Below are positions 8,890 through 18,171 of a DNA stretch of 60,975 nucleotides, piece after piece. Within the stretch, counting starts at the first letter, position 1. Each line of letters starts with the position of its first letter. The translations under genes and the position numbers were made by a program. The stretch is from Meridianimarinicoccus zhengii (GTDB lineage: Bacteria > Pseudomonadota > Alphaproteobacteria > Rhodobacterales > Rhodobacteraceae), in assembly GCF_003254465.1 (NCBI RefSeq), contig NZ_QDFI01000021.1, positions 1-60,975 of the forward strand. Reading direction: 5' to 3'. Under the pieces are notes generated by a model. It ran no database searches, had not been told where the DNA came from, and saw only the letters and a program-made list of their open reading frames with translations.

Positions 8890-9054
8890 GCGCGTTGGAA
8901 CGTCCAGTGGACGTTCCATTGCCCGGAAGGGCTTATGCCCCGGCCCGCAGGGCGGGCAAGCACCGCTGAGCGCAGCGAGGCGGCGGAACGTCCAGTGGAC
9001 GTGTGGTTGCCCGCAAGGGCCGCACCCCGGACAGGTAGGGCAGGCAAGCACCGC
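8873..9054. repeat. Duplicated intergenic repeat with palindromic core
   Basis: CGGGCAAGCACCGCTGAGCG begins at 8873 (covering the end of the adenosyltransferase gene) and again at 8953. A shorter version, GGCAAGCACCGC, is at 9043. An 18-bp block GGAACGTCCAGTGGACGT occurs at 8897 and 8985; the first copy extends to a 10+10-bp inverted repeat around one central base (8897-8917). This resembles a REP-like intergenic element in tandem. The remaining gap up to etfB at 9227 (9055-9226) holds only the palindrome at 9112 and no gene I can support. Confidence 0.8.
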
Positions 9055-9111
9055 CACGCGGCGCGGCCTCGGTTCAGCCCGACTGTTTGCTCAAACGCAG
9101 TCCAAATGCGT

Positions 9112-9123
9112 CGCAACGTTGCG
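9112..9123. promoter_or_regulatory. 12-bp perfect palindrome upstream of etfB
   Basis: CGCAACGTTGCG is a perfect inverted repeat 103 bp before the etfB start. It could be a transcription-factor operator for the electron-transfer flavoprotein operon; no regulator can be named. Confidence 0.35.
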
Positions 9124-9226
9124 TATCTTGCACCGCTTGCGTCGTTTTTGCCCTGTCCAGCTGTCCTGCGCATCTCTAAGTAGCGGGTCAGTACTGCCAT
9201 TCAGGACGACGGATACGGAGTTCGCC

Positions 9227-9985
9227 ATGAAGCTGCTGGTTCCCGTGAAGCGGGTGATCGACTACAACGTGAAGGTGCGGGTCAAGGCCGATGGGTCGGG
9301 CGTGGATCTGGCCAACGTGAAGATGTCCATGAACCCGTTCGACGAGATCGCGGTGGAAGAAGCGATCCGCCTGCGCGAAGCCGGTGTCGCCTCCGAGGTC
9401 GTTCTCGTCTCCATCGGCGTCAAGCAGGCGCAGGAAACACTGCGCACCGGCCTTGCGATGGGCGCTGATCGTGCGATCCTCGTGGTGGCCGCGGATGACG
9501 TGCACACCGACATAGAACCGCTCGCCGTCGCCAAGATCCTCGCCGCCATCGTCAAGGACGAAGAGCCGGGCATGGTGATCTGCGGCAAGCAGGCCATCGA
9601 CAACGACCTTGGTGCCACGGGCCAGATGCTGGCGGCCTTGCTGGGCTGGGGGCAAGCGACCTATGCGAACAAGATCACGGTGGAGGGCGACGCCGCTACC
9701 GTCACGCGCGAGGTCGACGGCGGCCTGCAGACCGTGAAGGTCAAGCTCCCCGCCATCGTCACCACCGACCTGCGCCTGAACGAGCCGCGCTACGCGTCGC
9801 TGCCCAACATCATGAAGGCCAAGAAGAAGCCACTGGATGAAAAGTCCCCCGCCGATTACGGCGTGGACGTCACCCCGCGGCTGGAGATCGTGAAGACAGG
9901 CGAGCCGCCGCAGCGCGCCGCCGGGATCAAGGTGGGCTCGGTGGACGAGCTTCTGGGCAAACTCAAGGAAGCGGGGGTCGTGTGA
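9227..9985 (+). CDS. etfB: Electron transfer flavoprotein beta subunit
   Basis: 252 aa. With EtfA it forms the FAD/AMP heterodimer that carries electrons from acyl-CoA and other dehydrogenases to ETF-ubiquinone oxidoreductase. The N-terminus [19 protein letters not shown] and the segment [14 protein letters not shown] are characteristic; the beta signature with KAKKKPL (about 203-209) is present. Start selected as the ATG giving MKLLVPVKR; upstream in-frame codons lie in the repeat-rich gap. Stop overlaps the etfA start (TGATG), so translation is coupled. Confidence 0.96.
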   Translation: MKLLVPVKRVIDYNVKVRVKADGSGVDLANVKMSMNPFDEIAVEEAIRLREAGVASEVVLVSIGVKQAQETLRTGLAMGADRAILVVAADDVHTDIEPLAVAKILAAIVKDEEPGMVICGKQAIDNDLGATGQMLAALLGWGQATYANKITVEGDAATVTREVDGGLQTVKVKLPAIVTTDLRLNEPRYASLPNIMKAKKKPLDEKSPADYGVDVTPRLEIVKTGEPPQRAAGIKVGSVDELLGKLKEAGVV

Positions 9986-10911
9986 TGGCTGTTCTTCTTC
10001 TCGCGGAAGTGACGGACGGGGCGCTGGGGCGCGATGCGACGGCCAAGGCTGTGACCGCGGCGCAGGCCATGGGCGAGGTCACGCTGCTCTGCGCCGGTGC
10101 GCGCGCGGCGGATGCGGCGGCAGAAGCCGCGAAGATCGACGGTGTGGCCAAGGTGCTCGTGGCGGAGGATGCGCTGTACGGGCACCGGCTTGCGGAACCC
10201 GTGGCGGCGCTGATCGTCGATCTGGCCAAGGATTACAGCCATGTCTGTGCCCCGGCCACGACGGACGCGCGCAACATCCTGCCGCGCGTGGCGGCGCTGC
10301 TGGACGTCATGGTGCTGACCGACGTGATCGGCGTGGTGGACGCGGACACGTTCGAACGCCCGATCTATGCGGGCAACGCGATCCAGACCGTGAAGTCGCG
10401 CGATGCGATCAAGGTCATGTCGATCCGCACCACGCCCTTCGCCGCCGCGGGTGAGCAGGCGGCGGCGCCGGTCGAGACCATCGCGGCGGCGGCCGATCCG
10501 GCCCTGTCGGAGTGGGTCGAGGACAAGGTCGCCGAAACCGACCGCCCGGAACTGACCAGCGCGGGGATCGTGGTGTCCGGCGGGCGCGGCGTCGGGTCGG
10601 AAGAGGACTTTAAGGTCATCGAGAAGCTCGCCGACAAGCTGGGCGCCGCCATCGGCGCGTCCCGCGCGGCGGTGGACAGCGGCTTCGCACCGAACGACTG
10701 GCAGGTCGGACAGACCGGCAAGGTCGTGGCGCCCGATCTGTATATCGCTTGCGGCATCTCGGGTGCGATCCAGCACCTGGCGGGCATGAAGGACAGCAAG
10801 GTGATCGTCGCGATCAACAAGGACGAAGAGGCGCCGATCTTCCAGGTGGCCGACTACGGTCTTGTCGCCGACCTGTTCGACGCGGTCCCGGAACTGACCG
10901 GGAAGCTGTGA
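9985..10911 (+). CDS. etfA: Electron transfer flavoprotein alpha subunit
   Basis: 308 aa, normal family length. FAD-binding partner of EtfB. The N-terminal domain begins [12 protein letters not shown]; the C-terminal FAD domain contains [54 protein letters not shown] and [21 protein letters not shown], all textbook EtfA. ATG at 9985 overlaps the etfB stop by one base; a GTG codon just before it is in frame but unnecessary. Confidence 0.96.
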   Translation: MAVLLLAEVTDGALGRDATAKAVTAAQAMGEVTLLCAGARAADAAAEAAKIDGVAKVLVAEDALYGHRLAEPVAALIVDLAKDYSHVCAPATTDARNILPRVAALLDVMVLTDVIGVVDADTFERPIYAGNAIQTVKSRDAIKVMSIRTTPFAAAGEQAAAPVETIAAAADPALSEWVEDKVAETDRPELTSAGIVVSGGRGVGSEEDFKVIEKLADKLGAAIGASRAAVDSGFAPNDWQVGQTGKVVAPDLYIACGISGAIQHLAGMKDSKVIVAINKDEEAPIFQVADYGLVADLFDAVPELTGKL

Positions 10912-10987
10912 TCCCGTGACGGCCGCGCGGTTGTGCCGACCGCGCGGCTGGTCTAGGGCACGGGGGTCGATTTACGGGAACCCGGTC

Positions 10988-11575
10988 ATGCGTCGCTTTC
11001 TTGTTCTGGCCCTGATGGGGCTGGCCGCCTGCACCTCGCCCTTCGATCCGGAGGTGGAGAATTCCGGGCTGGGCGACTTCAGTCTCCAGCATCTCGTGGT
11101 GATCGTGGACGAGCCGATCCAGGGGGCCGTGTCACGGGGCGTGACCGATGCACAGCTGAAGACCGCGGTGACGGACGCCGTGGATGCGCGGTTCCGGCGC
11201 TTTGCGGGCGACACGCCCTATTCCATCGGGATCAAGGTCCAGGGTTACGTGCTGGCCCCCCGCGCGGTGCCGGTGCTGTTCGCGCCGCGGTCGCAACTTT
11301 ACCTGTCGGTCAATGCCTATGACGGGGCGCAGCAGCGGCTGAACGCCGATACCCGGAACCTTATCGTGAACGAGCGGGCGGGCGGTGACACCGTTATCGG
11401 GTCCGGCTATTACCAGACGGCCGAAGAACAGCTTGCCGAACTGGCCGAGAATGCCGCGATCGAGATCGAACGCTGGCTGCGCGAGAACGAGGACTGGTTC
11501 GGCGGCGCCGCGGCGCGCCCCGAGACGCGCGCAACATCGCAGCCTGACGCGGAAAATCCCGCCGGCGGCGCTTGA
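10988..11575 (+). CDS. Putative lipoprotein of unknown function
   Basis: 195 aa. Signal sequence [15 protein letters not shown] ends in a lipobox (LAAC, C15), indicating lipid anchoring in the envelope. The mature part has a mixed alpha/beta look with [14 protein letters not shown], repeated hydrophobic strands, and an acidic helical C-terminus ([23 protein letters not shown]) followed by a disordered tail. I do not recognise the family. ATG at 10988 chosen because the lipoprotein signal starts there. It follows etfA by 76 bp and precedes tuf by 81 bp; no clear terminator separates it from either. Confidence 0.75.
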   Translation: MRRFLVLALMGLAACTSPFDPEVENSGLGDFSLQHLVVIVDEPIQGAVSRGVTDAQLKTAVTDAVDARFRRFAGDTPYSIGIKVQGYVLAPRAVPVLFAPRSQLYLSVNAYDGAQQRLNADTRNLIVNERAGGDTVIGSGYYQTAEEQLAELAENAAIEIERWLRENEDWFGGAAARPETRATSQPDAENPAGGA

Positions 11576-11656
11576 TTTTCCCGCCCGCGCTTTGTAACGA
11601 GCGCGCGTTGTTTGACCCGGGCTGGACCGCAGCCCCAGAGAAAGGCGCCTGATCCC

Positions 11657-12832
<1,176 letters not shown>

Positions 12833-12848
12833 GAATTTTCAGCACTTG

Positions 12849-12884
12849 GGCGTCGCCGGCGTGGTGTTGAAAATCCTCGACTGA
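12849..12884 (+). pseudogene. Relic of a tuf 3' end
   Basis: Reading GVAGVVLKILD-stop, these 12 codons match the EF-Tu C-terminus ([11 protein letters not shown]-stop) with a swapped codon pair and one substitution. It lies 17 bp after the tuf1 stop. Its last codon is GAC, as in tuf2, not GAT as in tuf1. Confidence 0.75.
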
Positions 12885-12970
12885 GTGTTGATCGCACCGG
12901 GGGGAGCCAAAATCCCCGGCTGCGTCGTGCCGCGGCTCCGGTGGCCTGCACCAGGAGCGGACAGATATGG

Positions 12971-12994
12971 AAAGGGCGCCCTTCGGCGCCCTTT
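12971..12994 (+). terminator. Bidirectional intrinsic terminator after tuf1
   Basis: Perfect 10-bp stem AAAGGGCGCC/GGCGCCCTTT with a 4-nt loop. T-rich flanks occur on both strands, so it can end tuf1 transcripts (plus) and those of the small exported-protein gene (minus), which converge here. Confidence 0.85.
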
Positions 12995-13015
12995 CTCGTG
13001 TGTGGTTGGATCGGG

Positions 13016-13279
13016 TCAGGTGCCTGCGAGCAGGTTCTCGATCCGGCTGCGGTCGGTCGCGGTCATCCCGCTTTCCAGCACACCCTTGATCTCGGCGATC
13101 TGGTTCAGCGACAGGTTCTCGAAGTTGCCGGTGTCGAAGCCTTCGACGCGGAGCGCGTTCTCGACGGCCTGGCCCAGCATCGAGGCGGCCTCGTTCATGC
13201 TCTGGGCGCTGACGGCGGGTACAAGTGCGGTCAGGCTGAGCGCGGCGACGGTGGCGAATGCAGCGATACGGTTCTTCAT
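13016..13279 (-). CDS. Small exported hypothetical protein
   Basis: 87 aa. Clear Sec signal peptide (MKNRIAAFATVAALSLTALVPAVSAQ, probable cleavage after VSA, residue 25), leaving a mature peptide of about 62 residues with no cysteines, rich in Asn, Glu and Leu and predicted largely helical. Family not recognised. A near-perfect Shine-Dalgarno (AAGGAGG) lies just upstream of the ATG, suggesting strong translation. It is monocistronic: a terminator follows and about 420 bp precede it. Confidence 0.75.
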   Translation of the reverse strand: MKNRIAAFATVAALSLTALVPAVSAQSMNEAASMLGQAVENALRVEGFDTGNFENLSLNQIAEIKGVLESGMTATDRSRIENLLAGT

Positions 13280-13697
13280 GTCATTCCTCCTTGGGATGTC
13301 GGGGTGTCAGCGCGGTGCGTCCGGCTGATGGCACACAGATGGCATGTCGGCGGGCGGAAGGTAAGATCATGAAAACGCTTGAAATAATATCGGACAGCGC
13401 ACCGCATCGTGACTTTGCGTGTCGCGCAGCGATAGCGATTCAGCGGCGAAGCGGCGGGCCTGCCGACAGCACGCCCGAATCCGGCGTTTCGGTTCACGGG
13501 GCAGCGAGGCGGCGTGCGTCACCGTTCCTGAGCCGTGAAGTGCGTGTGATCCTTCGCGCCATGCGCGGCAAGTGTTGCAAGGCGTGACTTTATCGTGAAT
13601 CACGCCATCCGGACCGGGCGTGAGCCACAGTGACCCCCGGCCATGAAAAAACCCGGCGCGGGGGCCGGGCTTTCCGTGGCGGAGTTGCTGCGCGCCG
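13280..13697. other. Intergenic region between two minus-strand genes
   Basis: No gene is supported here. It holds the Shine-Dalgarno of the small exported protein, a TATTAT hexamer on the minus strand (13384-13389) that could be its -10 box, a 7+7-bp inverted repeat GGCGTGA/TCACGCC at 13581-13606, and the msrB terminator at 13645-13673. Confidence 0.5.
13645..13673 (-). terminator. Intrinsic terminator of msrB
   Basis: Minus-strand hairpin with CCCGGC/GCCGGG core extended by G-U and A-U pairs, followed by six T. It lies about 25 bp past the msrB stop. Confidence 0.85.
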
Positions 13698-14234
13698 TCA
13701 GAGCGGTGTGAACGCCAGGCTGGTTCCGTTGATGCAGTGCAGGACAATTCCGTCCACGAGCAGGATATGCCCGAGATGGCTGCCGCAGCGGCGGCAATGA
13801 GCTTCGATCATGGTCAGGTCCGTATAGGGGTCCATCCCGTATTCGGCGACAGGCCCGTCGATGCCAGTCAGGACGGCGTTTTCCTCGCTGTGGCGGAAGA
13901 AGACCCAGCCCTTGTCGACGGGTTCGCGCCACGCGCCGCGGTAGAGCAGCAAGTCGCAGCCCTTGCAGCAGTAGTCGCCGGGGCGTGTCTCCGTCCAGAG
14001 TTCGCTAGAGCCGGGCAGTTCCGTGCCGCCCCGGCGAAGGATGCGAAATTCGTCCTGCGTCAGCATGGCGCGCCATTCATCGTCCGTGCGCGTGATCTCG
14101 AAGGCGAAACCGGCGGACTGGGCGGCGGCGGCATGGCGCGGTGCGGCAGCGGCGGCGGCTGTCAGGCCCGTGGCGGCGAGAAAGTCCCGCCGGGTCGGGG
14201 CGGGCCAGCGGAGTGTGCGGTCTGGTTGTGTCAT
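13698..14234 (-). CDS. msrB: Tat-exported methionine sulfoxide reductase B-like protein
   Basis: 178 aa. MsrB reduces methionine-R-sulfoxide in proteins. A twin-arginine signal TRRDFLAATGLTAAAAA (14-30) directs folded export to the periplasm. The MsrB fold follows: two zinc Cys pairs (C90/C93 and C147/C150) and the catalytic C167 in HCINGTSLAF. The usual GTGWPSF segment is replaced by DKGWVFF (108-114), so it is a divergent member. Start is the ATG giving MTQPDRTLRW. Periplasmic repair after oxidative damage is inferred. Confidence 0.85.
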   Translation of the reverse strand: MTQPDRTLRWPAPTRRDFLAATGLTAAAAAAPRHAAAAQSAGFAFEITRTDDEWRAMLTQDEFRILRRGGTELPGSSELWTETRPGDYCCKGCDLLLYRGAWREPVDKGWVFFRHSEENAVLTGIDGPVAEYGMDPYTDLTMIEAHCRRCGSHLGHILLVDGIVLHCINGTSLAFTPL

Positions 14235-14388
14235 GGGGGTACCTCCTGTCGCGGAGGATACGGGCGCGGTCCGCTCCGAGAAACGCAACAGGCCGCGATT
14301 GTCCGTGTGCGCCGGATCGCGCGACCGTGAAAGGTTGCACGCCTTCCCGAGGCGGGCGGACGTCCCTGGCCGGGCCACGGATTGCCCC

Positions 14389-14417
14389 TTGCAGCGTCGG
14401 GCGAAACTTTCTATCTG
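14389..14417 (+). promoter_or_regulatory. Predicted sigma-70 promoter of tRNA-Trp
   Basis: TTGCAG and TATCTG hexamers separated by 17 bp. The predicted start site lies about 6 bp before the mature tRNA 5' end. Confidence 0.6.
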
Positions 14418-14429
14418 TGCGCTTGGCCT

Positions 14430-14505
14430 AGGGGTTTAGCTCAGTTGGTAGAGCATCGGTCTCCAAAACCGAGGGTCGTGGGTTCGAGTCCCTCAGCCCC
14501 TGCCA
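14430..14505 (+). tRNA. trpT: tRNA-Trp (CCA anticodon)
   Basis: 76 nt with encoded CCA. Acceptor stem AGGGGTT pairs with AGCCCCT. D-arm TAGCTCAGTTGGTAGAGCA, anticodon loop CTCCAAA giving CCA, and T-arm with GGTTCGAGTCC are canonical. Decodes UGG. Confidence 0.96.
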
Positions 14506-14575
14506 GCCGTTTTCTTCACATGCATGCCGCCGCGAGAGACCGGGGAAGCGTTCCCCAGTCCTGTCGCGCTGCCGG

Positions 14576-16408
14576 TTACTGACCCTCCAGTCGTGCCCTT
14601 GCATCCGCGGCGCCGTCGAACGCGGGATCGATCTCCAGCGCCCGGGCATAGGCCGCGCGCGCGGCTTCTGCATCGCCGAGTGCCGCAAGGGTCCGCCCCA
14701 GCCTGTAGTGCGTCGCGGCTGCGTCCGGGCGGTCTTCGAGCGCCGTCTCGAGAGCCGCGCGCGCAGCTGTCAGATCGCCGTCATGGAACAGGGCCCAGCC
14801 AAGCGTATCCATGAGAACGGGTTGGGGCCCTGCGGCATCCACGGCACGCGTGGCAAGCCCGACGGCTTCGGCGGGCGCGTCCTCCGTCAGCAGGGTCGCG
14901 AGATTGTTGAGGGCGACGACGTTGTCGACCTCCGTGGCGATGGCCGCCCGGTACGCCGTGATCGCGGTGGGCGTGTCGCCGTTCTCGGCCGCGACGACGC
15001 CCAGCCAGACCTGGTCCGCGGCATCGGCATCCGGCGCGCCGACTGCGCGCGCCGCCCAGGACTGTGCGGCGTCGAGATCGCCGAGCCGCCGTGATGCCGC
15101 GCTTGCATTGCGCATCAGCGTCCGGTCATCCGGGGCGAGCGCGAGACCCGCGTCGAAAGCTGCAAGCGCGGCGGTGTAGTCGCGCTGTGCTGCAAGCAAC
15201 CGCCCCTGTTGGAGCCGCAGGGCCGGCGCGTCGGGAAAGGCCGCCACGGCGTCGTCCAGCACGGCGTTCGCGGCTGCGAAGTTCTCCCGCGCGGTCAGGA
15301 AGGCTGCGCGGTCCGCGAAGCTTTCGGCACTGGGAAAGCGCGCGGTGCGCGTGGCATGATAGTTTGCCGCACTGTCAAGATTGCCGGCCGCCGCGTTAGA
15401 CACTGCCAGGGCCGCGAGCACGGGCTCCGGTGCCGTATCCGCGGCATCTGCCCATGGGTCGAGCGTCGCGAGCGCCGCTTGCGGGTCGCCGGTTTCGATC
15501 TGCACGCGGGCAAGCGTCGCTGCGAGACCGGGATCGTCGGGGGTCTGCTCCAGCGCGATGCCAAGGTAGCTCGCCGCGTCCGCGTCGCGTCCCATGGCCC
15601 GGGCAAGCTCGGCGGATTCCGTCAGGACATCTAGATCCCGCGGCGCGAGTTCCCGCGCGCGGGCGAGCGCTTCTTCGGCCGCGGCTCTGTCCCCGTTGAC
15701 GGCCCGAAGCCGGGCCACCCGGCGCCACGCATTCGCATCACCCGTCCCGGCGGCCGTTTCGGACAGGAACCGGTCGGCCGCCGCGGTGTCGCCCGTGCGC
15801 AGCAGCGTCTGCGCAACACGTTCGATGGGTTCCGCGGCGCTGGTCGGGGCGATCTCATGCGCGCGGCGAAACTGCGCGAGCGCCGCGTCGGTGTCGCCCC
15901 GCGCGAGCGCGAGATCGCCGAGGCCGATCAGCGCGGGCCAGAGTTCGGCATCCTTGTCCAGCGCAGCGGCATACGCCTCTGCTGCCTCGTCCGGTCGATC
16001 CAGCAGGGTCAGGATGTCGCCGCGCACCACATCCGGGGTGCCATTGTTGCGAAATGCGCCGCTGGCCCGTTCCAGTGCGCTCAGCGCCGCGTCGTAGTCA
16101 CCGGCATTGGCCCGCGCCAGCCCGAGGATGTGCCAGCCGACCCCGACATCCGGCGCGCTGCGCGTCACGCGTTCGGCGAAACTGGCGGAGGCGGCGAAGT
16201 CACCGCGTCCGAGTGCAACGACGGCTTCACGCAGCTCTGCGATGGCAATGGGCCCAAGCGCATCGGCGACACCCGGACGTTCGAGCATCTCTTGCAGGGC
16301 GGAGGGCGGTGGCGGCGGTGCGGACCTGTCGAAACTGGCAGCCGAAAGCTGCAAGGGACCGGCAAGCGCGGTGGCCAGAAGAACGGTCGTCAGCACGTCA
16401 AATCGCAT
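14576..16408 (-). CDS. Periplasmic TPR-repeat protein
   Basis: 610 aa. Signal peptide (MRFDVLTTVLLATALAGPLQLSA, about 1-23), then a proline run (PPPPPS) and roughly a dozen or more tetratricopeptide repeats to the C-terminus, for example GDYDAALSALERA, GDTDAALAQFRRAHEIAP and GDAEAARAAYARALEIDP. TPR arrays scaffold protein complexes. It is divergent from a VPLPA-CTERM protein; in exosortase systems TPR proteins often accompany sorted substrates, so a role in that envelope system is plausible but inferred. A TATAAT box is seen 75 bp upstream. Confidence 0.85.
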   Translation of the reverse strand: MRFDVLTTVLLATALAGPLQLSAASFDRSAPPPPPSALQEMLERPGVADALGPIAIAELREAVVALGRGDFAASASFAERVTRSAPDVGVGWHILGLARANAGDYDAALSALERASGAFRNNGTPDVVRGDILTLLDRPDEAAEAYAAALDKDAELWPALIGLGDLALARGDTDAALAQFRRAHEIAPTSAAEPIERVAQTLLRTGDTAAADRFLSETAAGTGDANAWRRVARLRAVNGDRAAAEEALARARELAPRDLDVLTESAELARAMGRDADAASYLGIALEQTPDDPGLAATLARVQIETGDPQAALATLDPWADAADTAPEPVLAALAVSNAAAGNLDSAANYHATRTARFPSAESFADRAAFLTARENFAAANAVLDDAVAAFPDAPALRLQQGRLLAAQRDYTAALAAFDAGLALAPDDRTLMRNASAASRRLGDLDAAQSWAARAVGAPDADAADQVWLGVVAAENGDTPTAITAYRAAIATEVDNVVALNNLATLLTEDAPAEAVGLATRAVDAAGPQPVLMDTLGWALFHDGDLTAARAALETALEDRPDAAATHYRLGRTLAALGDAEAARAAYARALEIDPAFDGAADARARLEGQ

Positions 16409-16483
16409 GGTCCGGTTAACTCCGCCTGAAGGGTTGTCGCGATCCCTGACCGGCGCGCGCGTCGCTCACGGGCAACACGCAAG

Positions 16484-16514
16484 ATTATATCACGGAAAGC
16501 AACCAGCTTTTCAA
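16484..16514 (-). promoter_or_regulatory. Predicted promoter of the TPR gene
   Basis: Perfect TATAAT (16489-16484) with TTGAAA 19 bp upstream. The spacing is longer than the optimal 17 bp. Confidence 0.45.
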
Positions 16515-16561
16515 GGTGGTCAGGATTTCACCACCTTCCGTGTCAGATTCGCACATTTCCG

Positions 16562-16590
16562 TTGCTCGACTCAGAATGAATGGTTAATGT
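16562..16590 (+). promoter_or_regulatory. Predicted promoter of the VPLPA-CTERM gene
   Basis: TTGCTC and TAATGT hexamers with a 17-bp spacer, about 130 bp upstream of the start codon. Confidence 0.4.
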
Positions 16591-16718
16591 TTCCCTAAGG
16601 CGTGACCCTAGGGAAGATGTGAGGGGGCGCGCTGCGGGGGGTGCTCCGTACCTTAACCGACGTGGTTCGGCGCTTCGGTGCCGGTCCCTATTAACGTGTG
16701 CCAAGGAGACTGGAAACA

Positions 16719-17846
16719 ATGGTTCGCAATTTCACTCTTGCAGGGACGGCGATCGCTGCCCTTGCGCTTTCGAGCGGGGCGGCATTCGCCGACTCGATCT
16801 CGCCGGACATGTTCTCGACCGAATTGCGGCCGGGCGAAAGCGTCACGATCGAGAAGACGGTCGTCGTGAGCGCGGGCGACCCGACGAGCGCCCGGATCGA
16901 CGTGCACTTCCTGTTCGACACGTCGGGCAGTATGGGTGGCGAGATCAACGCGGCCAAATTGGCGGCGGAAGGTATCCTCGCCGGTCTCGACGGGTTCGGC
17001 GATGCCGCTGGTGCGGCTGGTGCATACGCGGAAGCGGCGCGCCTTCCGGGCGTGACCCCGGTAGGTGGCGCGGCGCCCGGCACGGTGCTCAATCTCGACG
17101 TTGACACAGATACCTCCGCCGGTGGTGCCGTCGATACGGCGATCAACGCGATCACGCTCAGCAATCCCGATGGCGGCGGGGACGGGCTCGAGAACGGCAA
17201 CACCGCGATCGAACTCGTGGCCGAAAACGCATCCTGGCGTCCGGGTTCGAGCCGATTCATCTTCGTATTCGGTGATGCCGGGTTCAAGAATTCCGGCACC
17301 GACAACGTGGACGGTTCGCCGATCTCGTCCGACGCGGACGTGATGGCGGCACTGGCGGCCAACGACGTGCAACTGTTCGGCCTGACCTACGGCGGCGGGT
17401 TCACGAGCAGCATCGAAGGGCTGGGTGGCACGGCGCTTGCCGCCACGCTTGACCCGGATGATATCGTCGATCTCATCACCTCGGGCATCTCGGGCAGCTT
17501 CGCGGAATACAACACCGTGAGCGTCGGCGATCTGGGCGGCGGTCTGCCGGGCGTGAGCGTCAGCACCGTCTGCACGGGTGCTGATATCGGCGCCTGCGTG
17601 GGTGCCGAAGCGGTCGGCGACTATGATCGCTCGGAAGAGCGCACGTTCACCTTTGACGTGACCTTCACCAATGTGGGGATCCCGGCAGGTGGCGCCGCCG
17701 ATTTCGACACCTACGCGCTGGTCGATGGCCGCATCGTCGCGACCGAAGCCGACCTGATCACCGCACCGATCCCGCTGCCCGCAGGCGCATGGCTGCTGCT
17801 GGGCGGTCTGGGCGGTCTGGCCGCGCTGCGTCGCCGCGCAGCCTGA
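16719..17846 (+). CDS. Exported von Willebrand A-domain protein with VPLPA-CTERM sorting signal
   Basis: 375 aa. Sec signal peptide (1-25, ending AAFA), then a vWA-like domain whose MIDAS metal site is D67-T68-S69-G70-S71. The C-terminus carries IPLPAGAWLLLGGLGGLAAL followed by RRRAA: a PLPA motif, a transmembrane helix and an Arg cluster, which is the VPLPA-CTERM signal recognised by an exosortase. The protein is therefore likely processed and placed at the cell surface or exopolysaccharide layer. Start has a good Shine-Dalgarno (AAGGAGA). No exosortase gene lies in the window. Confidence 0.88.
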   Translation: MVRNFTLAGTAIAALALSSGAAFADSISPDMFSTELRPGESVTIEKTVVVSAGDPTSARIDVHFLFDTSGSMGGEINAAKLAAEGILAGLDGFGDAAGAAGAYAEAARLPGVTPVGGAAPGTVLNLDVDTDTSAGGAVDTAINAITLSNPDGGGDGLENGNTAIELVAENASWRPGSSRFIFVFGDAGFKNSGTDNVDGSPISSDADVMAALAANDVQLFGLTYGGGFTSSIEGLGGTALAATLDPDDIVDLITSGISGSFAEYNTVSVGDLGGGLPGVSVSTVCTGADIGACVGAEAVGDYDRSEERTFTFDVTFTNVGIPAGGAADFDTYALVDGRIVATEADLITAPIPLPAGAWLLLGGLGGLAALRRRAA

Positions 17847-17871
17847 TCCGGGCGTCGGACACAACACTGGG

Positions 17872-17902
17872 AAGGGGCCGTTCGCGGCCCCTTTTCTGTT
17901 TC
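17872..17902 (+). terminator. Intrinsic terminator with TTCG loop
   Basis: Nine-bp stem AAGGGGCCG/CGGCCCCTT capped by a TTCG tetraloop and followed by a T-rich tract. Isolates the VPLPA gene from secE. Confidence 0.9.
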
Positions 17903-17925
17903 TGGTTCGGTGTCCGGTCCGTGAC

Positions 17926-17954
17926 TTGAAACCTGGCGCATGAGCGCGTATCTG
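17926..17954 (+). promoter_or_regulatory. Predicted promoter of secE
   Basis: TTGAAA and TATCTG with a 17-bp spacer. The expected start site is about 13 bp before the secE ATG, leaving room only for the Shine-Dalgarno AAGGAA. Confidence 0.6.
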
Positions 17955-17973
17955 CCGCCAAAAGGAATCCAGC

Positions 17974-18171
17974 ATGGCCACCAAGAATCCATTCCAGTTC
18001 ATCCAGCAGGTCCGCAGCGAAGTCGGCAAGATCACGTGGCCCGGCCAGCGCGAGGTTCTCGTGACGAGTGCGATGGTGCTGGTGATGTCCGCGCTCACGG
18101 CGGTGTTCTTTTTCTTCGTGGACTGGATCATCCGCAGCGGTCTTGCCTTTACGCTCAACAGTTTCGGCTGA
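17974..18171 (+). CDS. secE: Preprotein translocase subunit SecE
   Basis: 65 aa, the short single-helix form usual outside gamma-proteobacteria. It clamps SecY in the SecYEG channel. The amphipathic helix QQVRSEVGKITWPGQREVL (10-28) contains the invariant KITWP; the transmembrane helix spans about 31-52. It precedes nusG as in most bacteria, and its partner secY is 28 kb downstream in the same window. Confidence 0.96.
   Translation: MATKNPFQFIQQVRSEVGKITWPGQREVLVTSAMVLVMSALTAVFFFFVDWIIRSGLAFTLNSFG

Larger units (their letters stand above)
16409..16718. other. Divergent promoter region between TPR and VPLPA genes
   Basis: 310 bp without a gene. It holds a minus-strand TATAAT (16484-16489) for the TPR gene, a plus-strand TTGCTC/TAATGT pair (16562-16590) for the von Willebrand protein, and a leader of about 120 nt before the latter. 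Confidence 0.55.

Noticed and set aside
8891-9226. A small gene in the repeat-rich gap before etfB
   Set aside because: Open frames there encode only translated repeat (PGKHR.., RPVDV..); no start signal or conserved product.
14506-14575. Terminator after tRNA-Trp
   Set aside because: GGGGAA/TTCCCC at 14542-14556 can pair, but the stem is only 6 bp and no T-tract follows.
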